Assembly (NCBI GenBank): GCA_012934845.2
Contig: WNNJ02002846.1
Location: 124,001-188,000 of the forward strand
Reading direction: 5' to 3'
From: Pomphorhynchus laevis
Taxonomy: Eukaryota; Acanthocephala; Palaeacanthocephala; Echinorhynchida; Pomphorhynchidae
Length of the DNA: 64,000 bases
The position numbers and the translations under genes are program-made. The notes below the pieces were generated by a model. The model had not been told where the DNA came from, made no database searches, and worked only from the letters and a program-made list of their open reading frames with translations. Of this stretch, positions 10,056 through 21,165 are shown piece by piece. Position 1 is the first letter of the stretch; every line of letters starts with the position of its first letter.

Positions 10056-10760
10056 TGATCGGAGCTGGATGATCAGCATACTAATATTTAGACTGAAAAG
10101 CTGAGGTTCAATATGATCGCCTTGTTGAATGTTTTTCTTTGATAGGATGACTTGGCGCCTTACGAAGGGTATACTAGGTTCCGCATAACATTTTGATACG
10201 TATGCCGCCATCTCGGTGATTGGTTCGGATACCGCTTGCATCATTTTATTTTGGCTGATATTGCTTTAGGCTTGGAAAAATATAGGTTCACTCTAAGTTT
10301 ACTGTGGATATTTTCTCACATAAAAGCCCTTGGTGCATGTAAAGTCCCTTAACATCAATATTTTATTCCCGTCGTTACCTTGTTTGGAAGTAGAAAAATT
10401 GAATTTTTTACAATTGGTTGCTTTCAATTTTCGCCATCATGTTTCCTTTCGATATTGGGCGTAGGCTTCCGTCCGGTTTTACAAAAACTTATCAAAGTAG
10501 CACCAAAGAAAATCTGTCCAAGGAGCGTTGGGACATCGCCTGCCAGTACCATACCATGCTTAGTAATATAGTCAATTCCCTTACTAGCATGGTTAAAACC
10601 GATGTGCCAACTGAATTCAAATTCCTCACATATTGTAGTTGCAAGTCTTCGAATCCGCCGGCTGTTCTTCCACCTGAGAATCGCCCGATTGCGTTTATGA
10701 CATCTTCATGACCCACACACATCTCCATGATGTCTGTCATTGTGGTGGTGCAGGGTATGC

Positions 10761-12860
10761 TTTCCTATCGCCATTCTGGGTGGTTTTGTTCCATAAAGGC
10801 ACAATTAGCATAACTTGATAGGACTAGATACTCATCGCTGCTGTCTATTCGAAAAGTTCTTCTGCCATGGACCTCTAAATAATGGACTGATAAACGTGAT
10901 GATCTGGTTGCACCTGTCATTCTTGATATGTCTCAATAAGTGAATATGTCATGCATAAAAAGAAATTAGATATATTATGCTTTAGTTTTGTAGTCAGGGA
11001 AGAATTAGGATTTTGTGACTTCTTCGATTATTGTACTGTCAGACAGCTTTTAATAAAAAAAACAAAAAGTGACAATCAGTTATTCATTTCATTCTGATTC
11101 CCGTTTATTATTTGTATCATAAATGTTAGTACGTCTGCGGTAGCTGTTCAGGTGCCTCATGATATCTTTATAACAATTTTGCGATTTGAGTTGATCACAG
11201 ATTAAAATATTTAGTAGAAAATACGCTTTTGAAATTCTTTAGTGTTGAGTTCATGGTTTCAATTTCTGCTTGCTGTAGCACAGCTTTAATTCAGATATGA
11301 TGAAACGATGTGGAATGCTGGATGGCATGACCTTAGTTAAAGGCCGGGTCGTCTGAACCCATGCAACACATACCCTTTCCGTGTTTGTGACGTTTGCCAG
11401 CATTAGTCAAGCAAATGTATCTATTCCATATTTGACAACAACCTCCGGGCATTTTTATGCCGATCGTAATTAGTTAGGTGCGTGTTAAGGTGTGTGTTGT
11501 AATCGAGATTTGTCTCTTCCTATCGGTATGTTCCTAATCGATTTAATTATTATGTTAAAGTTGTAAGTTTTTGTAGTTAATTTTTTGGATACAAATACAT
11601 TATATTTTTTAGCCTAGAGTCAATAGTATCATTGTTAATAGTCTCATCATTGCTATCCAAACTGGAAATTGTATGTTTACCTCCACTTTTTTAAGTCCGA
11701 TCGCCGTTCGGTTTTGTAATATTCTGCAAAATAAGGAAATTAGTTGTATGAATTCGTATATCGTCAATATAGTGCATGCTGAGGGACGAAACAACGATGA
11801 TACAGGGACGTCCACTGGTGAGTCCCGCCCTGTGGAGTTGTCTGGACTGCTTGCTTTCTGTCGTAACGCGACCTGATAGATGAAGCTATTATGTAGCCAG
11901 CTAAAATACAAGTTAGTCGAAGAGGTCCGGAAATATCTCAACAAAATGAAATTCATCCGACTACCAACAAGACGATTTCAATGACTTATTTTTAATTTCT
12001 AAAATATTTTTATTTGTTTGTTGGAACAAATAAAAATTTACTAATGTTACAATTGATGTGGTAATCATAAACATCAAGATAATTGTATTTTCAGCGTCAA
12101 CAAATCAACTTTCACTAGAAAGTAAAATTGGAGGGGGCGATCAACTGAAGATATTTTTGCTAAAGTGTAAGTAGCAAAATATAATATTGAATTGTTATTT
12201 GATATCGAGAATGGAAGGTGATATATTGGTTAATAGATAATATCGTAAAAACGCTGGTATGATGAAATTTGATCCAAGCTTTAATCGATTTTTTAATATT
12301 GAAAATATCCATTTCTTTAAATTTACAGAATTCGAAAAGTGAGTAAAAAGGTTTTATTCCAAAAAGTTCAGATCCGGTCTTATTTCGTGCGAGAAACCGT
12401 TTTGAATTTTTTTATTTCAATAAATACTATGAAATGATACGCTTTCAATCTAGAAATATTTTTTAGTGAAATCAGTTAAAGCAATAAAAAATTAATTTTT
12501 ATTATTTTTTAAATAAAAAATTAAATAATTTCACTCATATAAACAAATATTGTTTAAAATTTTCATCTCTATAATTTGAAAAACAAAATTGTTCTACCAA
12601 GTATAAACGGGGTTTTATTTAAATTCAAATATTTTAGCAAAATAGTAATTTAATTTTGAATTTACGACAAATTTTCATATTATAACATGTGCATATTTTT
12701 ACATTTTTAATTCTACATTGCAAAATGATAGTAGACATATATTTATAATTTAATTCAATACATAGATAAAATCATATGTGCATTTTATTGATACATAATT
12801 TAAAAATATTGATCTGGAAGAAAATCGCGCATTTTTAAAAAACTTGGTATAACTTCCGAT
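10761..12860. other. Low-information intergenic DNA
   Basis: A slightly GC-richer segment at about 11,330-11,480 could be the worn 5' part of the neighbouring family C LINE on the minus strand, but I could not place a motif. The rest (11,990-12,860) is AT-rich and without recognisable features. Confidence 0.35.
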
Positions 12861-12869
12861 CTACCTCAC

Positions 12870-13285
12870 TTAAGGAGTGGAATATGGGGCGAAGTCTTTA
12901 AAATGATACTCGACGCCATCCATAATCAAGCGTCATTCTGATGTAAGCTAGCGCCTCGATAATATTATCGAAGCGCTGGCTATCGAAACGTCAAGCGTCT
13001 TTTCAAAGACTGCGCTTTATCCCCCTGTTTCCCTTAAGGGGGATTATATATGAAATATATAATTTTATAGTAATGAAATAATCTGTCAACTTGTTTGTAA
13101 TCCAGTTAATAGACTTCGCCCCCTTCCCCTTAAGGGGAAAGGGGGCGAAGTCTTTGAGAAGATGCTTGACGCTTTAATAGCCAACGCTTCAATTAAGGGT
13201 ATATTTTAGTACTGCAAAAGTAAACCTTTAATCTTCCTTCCTATAGGGGAAAGTGATCGATAGTGTTTAAATATTTCCCCCTTAA
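12870..13285. mobile_element. Three abutting TTAA-bounded MITE-like units
   Basis: TTAA sites at 12,870, 13,034, 13,130 and 13,282 delimit three consecutive units (168, 100 and 156 bp, sharing the TTAA). Their ends are G-rich inward from TTAA (TTAAGGGG... and ...CCCCTTAA). The motif GGGGCGAAGTCTTT occurs near both outer units and inverted before 13,130. Unit 1 has complementary halves and a central perfect palindrome CGATAATATTATCG (about 12,957-12,970). Duplicated TTAA with GGG/CCC termini is the signature of piggyBac-type non-autonomous elements. No transposase is present. Confidence 0.65.
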
Positions 13286-13294
13286 GATGAATCT

Positions 13295-13455
13295 AAAGTG
13301 CACTTTAGAACGATGTCATTTTGAGTGATAATATACATTTAAGTAATTAAATCAAAATGACATCATTTCGAAAACTCAAAATGACATCGTTCCAAATTGC
13401 ACTTTAGAACGAGTTCATTTTGAGTGATATTATACATTTAAGTGATTAAATGTAT
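13295..13455. repeat. Compound direct and inverted repeat with GTGCACTTTAGAACGA
   Basis: The block TGCACTTTAGAACGA...TCATTTTGAGTGATA occurs at about 13,308-13,345 and again at about 13,397-13,435. Between them lie two inverted pieces (CAAAATGACATCATTTC, CTCAAAATGACATCGTTCC). Both direct blocks continue into TATACATTTAAGT(A/G)ATTAAAT. It looks like a decayed short hairpin element, possibly inserted next to itself. Confidence 0.6.
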
Positions 13456-13459
13456 ATTT

Positions 13460-14330
13460 ATCAATAAAAATGTAATTTATTTATTGATTAAATAAAAATT
13501 GTTTAGAACGTAATAACTTTTATAAGTTAAATTAGAGCATTTATTTAACCTTCCAGAAAAAATGTATTTATCTTAAAGCATATATGGATTCTATTACGAG
13601 ACAGTAAAATCTCCACTATTTATTTGGATGAAACTATTTATATTTAATACGTAAGAGAGAATAGCTACTCTATTTAACCTTGATGTAAATGCATGTAAAA
13701 TGACATTTTCGTAATTTGTCTGTTAAATGATATTCTTATAACAGCCTTTATTGACGTTGCATTAAATCATTGCAGTACCTTGGCTCGATTCTAGATTATC
13801 GAATGCATGGATTGGATTGCATTGTATTTCAGTTAATAAATTGTCCCAATATTAGCCTTAAGCAATTACTGTAACAGCTAGTAATGCTTTATGTAGTAGA
13901 TGTTCGATTAATATATATAAGGCTACCGCATTTCTCAAATGATGAACTTTTCAATTGAAATGATGTCATCATCAATGATATTTACAACTACTATTTTATT
14001 GTACATGGTTTAAAGCACATAACCTACAGAAAATACTAATAACACAAACTGCCCACAAGCGTTATCCAATTCCCGATTTTGGAGTGTGCTAATCTTGTAG
14101 CGAAGAATTGCTTTGCAAACGGATGTAATTTTTCTATTTGCGTAATATTGACATGTATCAAGTTTAGATAAAGTTTGCCTCTCCGGCTTACTACTAAACT
14201 TATTATATTCAGTAACATTTTTGTACTATCAAAACAAGGGCTGTTTTTGTTATTGAGATCCGTATAGCTACATTTAATCCGCGCATTGAGTCGCAGAATG
14301 ATATAACCGTGTGGTTAACATCGATGTACA
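13460..14330. other. AT-rich intergenic DNA
   Basis: I see no coding pattern or repeat here. Confidence 0.4.
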
Positions 14331-15722
14331 ATTGAAAGCTGACATCAAGCTTTTTTACGTACAGAATTGTGGCAATAACATCGCATTCGGCGTTTGTTAA
14401 CCCATTGGACGTTAACCCGATTTTTCAAATCACCCACTAAAACAGAAATATCTCTCCAGATTTTTTATTTTTCTATCCACTAATTTCTGTTTTAGTTCTT
14501 ATTTTATTTTTGTACACAGCTGTAAAGCACTTTGACTCATGAAGTCGGATCACAATAAGTTACATAGTAAAATGAAGTCAAAAATTAAATCTTCCGTTTG
14601 AATTCGTTGATTGTTGTACTTGAAATCGTTGACTCTGGAAAGCTATCCCTAGACTTGCTAACACGGTGTTTTATAGTTTTCTATTTCTTCTTAAGCATTC
14701 GGTGTCGTTCAATTGAATGCTTGTGTTCTCGTAATGGATCACTCGATCGTAAAGGGAACAGGTGACTGTACGGGTTACTTTGATATGTTAGGGATCTCAA
14801 CACAAACACTAAATCAACCATCTCAAGGGATCGTTCAACTGAAATAACGTTTAATTTAGTAATCCTGTCTGCAAATGGAATGGACCGAAGTGAATGAACA
14901 AGATGTGTAGCCTTACGTAAAATACCTTCATATATGGTGATTTATGTCCGGGAATGAGGATCAGTAGCTGATGATTTAGGACAAATCCACGATATTGGCA
15001 CCATCAAGTTATAAAGTTCACATCATGCTGTAAACGATCATGGTCTTAAGTGGTTACTGAACTTCACCAAATCTTTAAGTAATCTGCATAGAGAACACAG
15101 TTACTAGATATTAAATTCGGGAGGTCGTTTGTATACATATTAAACAGTAGTAGGCTAATTATGGAACCTTGAGGTACACCGCATTTGAGAGGTTTACTGT
15201 TATACAGTTCATTACCATTTTTTACAGCTATTTTCCGTCCACTAAAATTTTTCAATTCATCTCACAATTTTGAAGTTTATTTCACATAATTTTAATTGTG
15301 CTAGAATAATTGAATAAATGACTCGGTCGAATGCTTTAGTAAGGTGTAAGAAAAAAACATTTATATCAAAGCAATCACGAACAAATCAGGTCAACTCGTT
15401 CTGGCAATCAAGGTTAGTGAATGTTGAGCGAATATGTCTAAATCCATGCTGGCAATTGCTTAAGATGTAATGACCTTCTAAATTACCGCTAATGCGTCTG
15501 CATATTAGTTTTAACAACACCTTGCAACAGACACAGGTTAGACTAATTGATAGATAATTTTCAGGTAATTTTCCAATCCAAAAGAATTGTTCCTTGTTGA
15601 TGGAGTTAGAGAAAATTGCATATAAAGGATCAACAATAATTGGAGCAAGTTCGCGAAGAAGGAAAGGTAGGATGTTACCAGTCCCAGCAGTGAGTGAGCG
15701 TGGTAGTTTAATTAGCTTTATT
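14330..15722 (-). mobile_element. CR1/Jockey-type LINE remnant
   Basis: The minus strand retains RT phrases in order: LRELAPIIVDPLYAIFSNSI (about 15,650-15,590), LSISLTCVCCKVLLKLICRRI (about 15,555-15,490), NCQHGFR-IRSTFTNLD (about 15,450), LTKAFDRVIYS (about 15,340) and CGVPQGSIISLLLFNMYTND then CVLYADYLKIW (15,190-15,064). These are RT blocks 2 to 5. The active-site YADD is read here as YADY. Beyond 15,060 the downstream part is badly worn, and its exact end near 14,330 is a guess. Confidence 0.75.
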
Positions 15723-15734
15723 ATTAATAATAAT

Positions 15735-16447
15735 TTTTTTAAAGTAGCAAATGCGTGCTAGTTGCACGCTTACAAATCCACTAACTAACGGAAAAAAAAA
15801 CAGCAAAAGTCATACAGATAAATTAGTTAAATTGTTTAAATGGATCGGATTTAGCGTGTGAAACATTGCATTGAGGTTGATTGCCGTATATGAATGTGCA
15901 GATGTTTCCGCGAGAGAGGAGCAGCCACAAGGAAAGAGCGGAAGCCAAAGATGTAGAGTAGTTTTTGGACATACAAAAGAAGGAAAGTACATGAACGCAA
16001 AGAACACTAAACAGGACGAGAATTGTTGAGAAAAAAGGTTGATAAATGAAGGGGTATGAAAAGTTACAAGGAAGAAATCAATTAGAAGAAGACGAATTTG
16101 AACAGGATAATAAATGGTATACAAATCGAGAGAAGCCATATGGTGAACGTATGATTAAAACGACACGAACGGAGGAGAATTCAGACGGATGCGTTGACGA
16201 TGCGTTGTATTGGAAGAAGAGTAGATTTAAGTGAGTTGAACAATAGATTAAGACAGTAATCAAGTCTTGAGAAAAAAGTGCATATATGAGAGTCATACAA
16301 GAAGGATCTGATACGGAGCCTTATGAAACACCGGACGGGATGAAAGAAGGATGGGAAAAGGAATGGTTAGAACAAACGCGAAAAGCACGGTTTGATATAT
16401 TTGAAGAAAATCAAGCTACAGTTTGTAAATAAAAACCATAAATCAAG
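15735..16447 (-). mobile_element. Old family A LINE, 3' part (split by the CR1 insertion)
   Basis: The copy carries a perfect 3' hairpin GCGTGC-TAGTT-GCACGC (15,753-15,769) and the C-terminal coding region (MASLDLYTIYYPVQIRLLL, 16,139-15,810), nearly identical to the copy at 3.6-6.2 kb. There is an internal deletion near 16,306. The sequence stops at AAACCATAA. Its continuation (ATGACGAAGACGAT...) is found at 23,930 after the nested elements. Near the break a 33-bp segment (AAGCTACAGTTTGTAAATA) is duplicated in tandem (about 16,410-16,466). Confidence 0.8.
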
Positions 16448-16449
16448 CT

Positions 16450-16915
16450 ACAGTTTGTAAATAGAAACCCTCTTTCGCATAGGCAAATCTGATGATACAA
16501 ATGCGAAACCTCGCTTATTAAAAATAGTATTTAGTGACAAAGAGTACGTTAATGTTTTATTAAGAAAATCTTATAGACTTAGTGGTACTGGCATTAGATT
16601 ACTTAGAGACTTAGACCCGTCAGATAGAGAAAAGTTAAAGCTGGCTAAGATTGAGCTTCATAAAAGACTCAACAGTGGGGAGCGAAATCTTAGGATTCAA
16701 AATTTTCAAGTAGTGCAACGCCACCCTCGTATGTTTTGGACAATGTTACCCTCACACGACAAAATTTCACATGCATTCGACCTCTCGAGCTGCGTCCCAC
16801 CTATCAAAGGAATAATGAAAGTCCATATGTAACCAATATACCATTTATTTACTGTGAAAAATTTATAAATGTGTTATATTCTAATGTTCAAAGTATCCTC
16901 TCAAAAATGGTAAAA
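16450..16915 (+). mobile_element. Family B (CR1) LINE, 5' part: ORF1 end and ORF2 start
   Basis: The plus strand is open from about 16,470 as FRIGKSDDTNAKPRLLKIVF, YVNVLLRKSYRLSGTGIRLL and RDLDPSDREKLKLAKIELHK. This is the conserved C-terminal region of CR1-type ORF1 (RLLKV.F.....L.....L..T....R.D..P.ER). A second frame ends NVLYSNVQSILSKM, the start of the APE endonuclease (the N-x-RS-hhxK motif). The frame stops at 16,913, where family A copy 1 is inserted. The protein continues at 21,168 (VLLLAEESNASILAFSESWL). Confidence 0.75.
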
Positions 16916-17018
16916 AAAGGATTTATTTTAACGTGGCAAATGCGTGCCAGCGCACGCTTACATGACCACAACAAAACAAGACTGTGAATCAGGTGTCGAG
17001 GTGTGAACGGAGGAGGTG

Positions 17019-19884
17019 TTAGAATGTGATAAAGGAGGGAGCGCGGCGGACGTCGAGAGGGAGTTGATTCCAGGCGAGTGAGGCGGCGACGAGGAAGGAT
17101 CGGAGACCGTAGTTGTTGGAGTAATTAGGAACGTGGAGTAAGAGGGTATGACAGGAACGAAGCGATAGCGAGGTGGGGCGAGTATCGTCTAAGAAAGGAA
17201 GGTTGATGAACGATGGGGAGCCGACAGCGATGAGACGAAAAGTAACGAGAAGAAGGCGGAGTTTGATGCGGATGTGGATGGTGGGCCAGGAGAGTTGGGC
17301 AAAATATGTGGATGTGTGGTCGAAGCGACGGAGACGAAAGAGCACTCGAACGGCGGTGTTGATTATTCGTTGTAGGGGTAGGATGATGGATTTTGGAGAA
17401 TTGGCGAAAAGGCTAAGGCAGTAATCGATTTTAGGGAAAAGAAGCGATGAAAGAAGAGACATACAAGAACGGAAGTCGATAAGGGGGCGGATACGGCGGA
17501 TGTCACGAAGAATTAAGTTAGACGAGCGGACCTTGTCACGGACGAAGGGTTTAAGGGAAAGGTGATCATCGAAATGGAAGCCTAAGAAAGTGAGATTGTG
17601 GACTATAGGGATGATCGATGAGGCAAAAGATACAATGGGAGGAGATATGCTTGGTTTATGGGGAAGGATCCACATTATTTTGGACTTTTCGGCGTTTAGA
17701 ACGAGATGGAGATTGGAGAGACGTTTGTGGATAGAAGAAAGACAGTTGGAGGCAGAAATGCCGATATCGTGTATGCAATGTGCGGGTGCATGAGCATAGA
17801 TTAGAATGTCATCGGCGTATTGCATGACGTTAAAGGAGTAAGGTTTGATAAATGGAGAGAGATCGCCAAGCAAAAGAGAGAAAAGCAGGGGACCTAGGAC
17901 TGAACCTTGTGGAACCCCGCAAAAAATAGGGATGGGAGGGGAGGATGATGAATTAGAACAGACGCGAAAGGAACGGTCGGATAGATATGAGGCGAACCAA
18001 GCTACGGAGGAGGAAGAAAAGCCGTAATCATAACGAAGGCGAGAAAGGAGGACGGAGTGGTCGACAATGTCGAATGCGGAGGAGAGGTCCAGGGAGATGA
18101 GAACACTATATAGAGCCTTGTCTCGAGAAATGAGTAAGTCGTTGTACACTTTTATGCATGCGATTTCTGTCGAGTGATTAGAGCGGAAAGCGGATTGGAA
18201 AGGATGGTACAGATTGGATGAGGAGAGATAAGCGTTGATTTGTATTAAGATGAGGCGTTCTAAGAGCTTTGAAAGAGTAGGGAGTAGTGAAATGGGGCGA
18301 TAGCTAGAAGGAAGGGAGGGGTCGAGCGATTGTTTCTTAAGGAGGGGACGAACGATTGCGGATTTCTAGTGTGAAGGGAAGATACGACTGCGGATGGACG
18401 AGTTAAACAAGGTTGTGAGAAATGGGGATATCGATGAGCATATAGATTTTAATATGTGGGTAGGCAGAGGATCGGCAGGTGAGGTTTTGTTGGGCAAGGA
18501 CATGAGGACAGATGATACTTCTGTAGGTGATACAGGGAGAAGATGAAAGAGTTCCGGAAGGATGAGAGTAGACTGGGCAGAGTGGGATAGGATGGAGACC
18601 GGGGTGTGAGAGAGCAGCGTGGATACTTTAGTCTGGAGAAATGACGAATAATCATTAGCATTGATGTTGCAAGGCGTAGAGGAACGAGCCAGGATTGAGT
18701 TAAAAGTATGCCAGAGAGTCTTAGAGTTGAATGAAGTGATGATTTTATGCTGCCAGAAGGAGTTGCATTTGGTACGTAGTAGGTGGAGATGAGACCGGCG
18801 AAGAGCAAGATAGGAATCACGGAAAGACGGAGTGATCGAGCGGAAATCGCGTCTGAGAGAGCGGTGATAGACTCGAAAAGCATGGCGGAGTCGACGCTTT
18901 GAGAGTAGGCATTGGATGTCAAACCATGGGGCACGGTGCAAGCGACGGTGTGGGTGAGACTTGAAGGGCAAGAGAATATCGAGAGTAGGATGTGAGTTCA
19001 GAGTCGAAAAGAAAGGCGAGATCGTGAGGAGATGAATATGTTATTGTGGGTAATGATAGAGACGATTTGAGTAAGGCAGAGCGGAGAAGGGAGAGGTCAA
19101 GATTTCTCCAAGGGCGACGTAGGATTGTAGGTGTGTGAGGAGGGGTGTGGTTGCGAGCGAGATCAAGGGTGATAAGAAAGTGATCGGATAGACCAGGATC
19201 AGAGATGGACAGTGAGGTGTGGGCAGCAAAATGATCGGGGACAGCGATGATGTCGAGTGCCCCGCCAAGTATATGTGTGGGGGCAGTGGAGATTAGTTTG
19301 TAATTGTAGTTGGATAGAATGTTGATGAAGCGGATGGAATCTGTGGAAGAGGGGCGGTCTAGGCGGATATTGAAGTCGCCTAGAACGAGTGAAGGGATTG
19401 AGGACAAAGAACAATGAGAAAGGAGGTCAGCGAGTTCGGTAAAAAATAAGGCTGTAGGAGCTGATGAACCAGGACGGTATACAATGGCGAGATCTAGAGT
19501 GATCGGGTTAGAATAACGACAAGTGAGCAATTCAAAAGAGCAAGGACTGAAAGGGGGATTGATTTTGCGAAGAGACGCTGGGTGACGCGCGAATGCGACG
19601 ATGCCGCCATGATTAGAGGATTTAGAAGGGCATGAGCTGAGGGGGCGGGCGGATTCGACTAGGGAGCAACCGGCAGAGAGCAGACGGCGAATGGAAAGGT
19701 CGTCGGAATCTGAGTGCCAGGATTCGGTGAGGCAGAAGAGATCGATGGATTGCTTGGTGAATAGGTTGAGGATAAGATCGGATTTATTGAGAATAGATCT
19801 AGTGTTGAGGAGACCGAGGCGGAAACCGTGTGCTGTGGCGAAAGAGACTAGTGGAGAAGACACATAGGAGAGATGGAGCGCCAT
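17019..19884 (-). pseudogene. Family A LINE ORF2: APE endonuclease and reverse transcriptase (broken)
   Basis: ORF2 begins MALHLSYVSS at 19,884. The APE nuclease shows LNTRSILNKSD, CLTESW, GGIVAFAR, IVYRPG, LVLGDFNIRLD and GLSDHFLI (19,830-19,140). The RT follows with LPNKTSPADPLPTHIL, FRSNHSTEIA, LDLSSAFDIVDHS, GVPQGSVLGPLLFSLLL and YADDILIYAHA (18,500-17,780), then the thumb to the stop near 17,019. Two defects are seen. One is a one-base shift near 18,990 relative to copy B (extra base in CATCC-T-ACTCTCG). The other is a TAG at about 18,367 where the older copy at 5.03 kb encodes Trp (FPSH-stop-KSAIVRP). Copy B has the same TAG. Confidence 0.85.
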
Positions 19885-20873
19885 CGAATTTTTGGACGGG
19901 TGTGGACAATTTGAAAATTTCCGTCTATGTTTCGGATGGCGAGTGAAGTTTCGCCGTTTTCCTCGCGACGACGTTTTTCGATGCGGGCTGAAGAGATTTG
20001 AGCGATTTCGGAAGGGGCGCGATCGGGGAAAATTCGAGTGGTTGAAGATGACATGAGTTTGAATCGTTGAGAGAGGACAGAAGACGCGTGAGAGCGATGC
20101 TTGAAAACAATTTTTAGGAGAGGGGGCTGGGAAGGATTAGATTGAGAAGATTTGTTTAGACGGATGAATGCGACTGGAGAAATGTCCTTGAAAAAGGATG
20201 GTTTATCCGCAGGAACAATAGACGAGAGGATGGATCTGAAGGCGGAAACATCGTGGTCCAGACGTGCTTGTGGGGATAAGGAGTTAGAAGGCGTGATATT
20301 AGTAACAATGACGCAACGATCGCGAGAAGCAAAGCGCTTCCGTAAAGGAGGACGACTGACGTGAGTAGGTGAGATCACGATAGAAGAGCTGGCAGTTGAT
20401 GATTTGGAGGGATTTGGTTTGACGACGGGAGACATAGAGGATAATGATAATAAAGCGGGTGGCAAGCGATGTGAGGAAAGGTTATGAGTGGAAGGATAGT
20501 GGTGGCTGGTGGAGGTGATTTTGATTGATGGATGCAAGTTATTGAGAAACGAGACAGGAAGGACGGGACGTGGGGTGTCGGGGAGTGAAGATGACATGGA
20601 ATGGGAAGTGTATATGGTGGCAGGGTCGGTGGGTGGAGAAAGGACATTAGAAACGACGGGGGTAGTTTGAGTTGACGTGTTGGATGTTGATATGTGCTTA
20701 TTGGAAAGGTTGCATATTAGTTTGTTGGCACAAAAACCACATACGAAGTCTTCTTTAGCCTTATTCTTGTCGCAGGTGATTGTTGTCCAGACGCTGCAGT
20801 CGTGTATCGAGCACTGTACTTGCAGTTGTCCATAGTTGGTGTCGGTCTTAGTTGTTTTCTTGCGTTCACCCAT
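19848..20873 (-). CDS. Family A LINE ORF1 protein (zinc-finger type)
   Basis: The 341-residue ORF1 product of the young LINE starts MGERKKTTKT at 20,873. Residues about 20-55 form a PHD-like zinc cluster (C-x3-HDC...W...C...DFVCGFC). The middle is Ser/Pro/Thr-rich and unstructured. The C-terminal third (KPSFFKDISPVAFIRL ... LLKIVFKHRSHASSVLSQRF) resembles the RNA-binding end of CR1/L2 ORF1 proteins. The stop lies 37 nt inside ORF2, in another frame, so ORF2 may be reached by coupled translation. The frame is uninterrupted. Its role would be binding element RNA in the ribonucleoprotein particle. Confidence 0.8.
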   Translation of the reverse strand: MGERKKTTKTDTNYGQLQVQCSIHDCSVWTTITCDKNKAKEDFVCGFCANKLICNLSNKHISTSNTSTQTTPVVSNVLSPPTDPATIYTSHSMSSSLPDTPRPVLPVSFLNNLHPSIKITSTSHHYPSTHNLSSHRLPPALLSLSSMSPVVKPNPSKSSTASSSIVISPTHVSRPPLRKRFASRDRCVIVTNITPSNSLSPQARLDHDVSAFRSILSSIVPADKPSFFKDISPVAFIRLNKSSQSNPSQPPLLKIVFKHRSHASSVLSQRFKLMSSSTTRIFPDRAPSEIAQISSARIEKRRREENGETSLAIRNIDGNFQIVHTRPKIRWRSISPMCLLH

Positions 20874-20887
20874 AAACGATGGTTGCC

Positions 20888-21050
20888 GTCGATTGTTGTC
20901 GTCGATGGTTGTTGTCGATTGTTGTCGTCGATGGTTGTTGTCGATTGTTGTCGTCGAAGGTTGTCCTCGATGGTTGTCGTTGATTGTTGTCGTCGATGGT
21001 TGTCCTCGATGGTTGTCGTCGATGGTTGTCGTAGTGCGTCGATGGTTGTC
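20888..21050. repeat. 13-bp tandem array in the 5' region of copy A
   Basis: Eleven consecutive 13-bp units (GTCGATKGTTGTY family) run from 20,888 to 21,030, and one displaced unit follows at 21,038-21,050. The left five units alternate GTCGATTGTTGTC and GTCGATGGTTGTT, so a 26-bp higher-order period is visible. In the sense of the LINE the array ends 15 nt upstream of the ORF1 start codon. Confidence 0.9.
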
Positions 21051-21165
21051 CTTGTGCTGTATGTTTATAAGAAACCAAAAATTTTTTAGGTTGACCGTTC
21101 TCTTGACCGTTCGGTACTTGTGTACAGTACTTGTTTATGGTAGTTGTCTATTTATTATTATCATT

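Larger units (their letters stand above)
9110..10760 (-). mobile_element. Family C LINE (RLE-class features), decayed copy 1
   Basis: Minus-strand frames give pieces of one RT in order. TDIMEMCVGHEDVINAIGRF and GRTAGGFEDLQLQYVRNL are near 10,740-10,590. KPDGSLRPISKGN is near 10,485-10,445. The stretch YAEPSIPFVRRQVILS-KKNIQQGDHIEPQLFSLNI is near 10,190-10,100, followed by NIWYIDYGVRK, the YxDD-equivalent region. LPIRLGGLGI, typical of the C-terminal thumb, is near 9,290. The GxQQGDxxxPxLFSL and WYLDD-type arrangement matches a family common in invertebrates whose C-terminus carries a PD-(D/E)XK nuclease. That part is visible in the second copy (32,650-33,110). Clade within the RLE group is not resolved. 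Confidence 0.65.

Noticed and set aside
17173-18027. Plus-strand open frames rich in Arg and Glu over the family A LINE
   Set aside because: They are antisense shadows of ORF2, produced by its C-rich codons. The same shadows appear over copy B.
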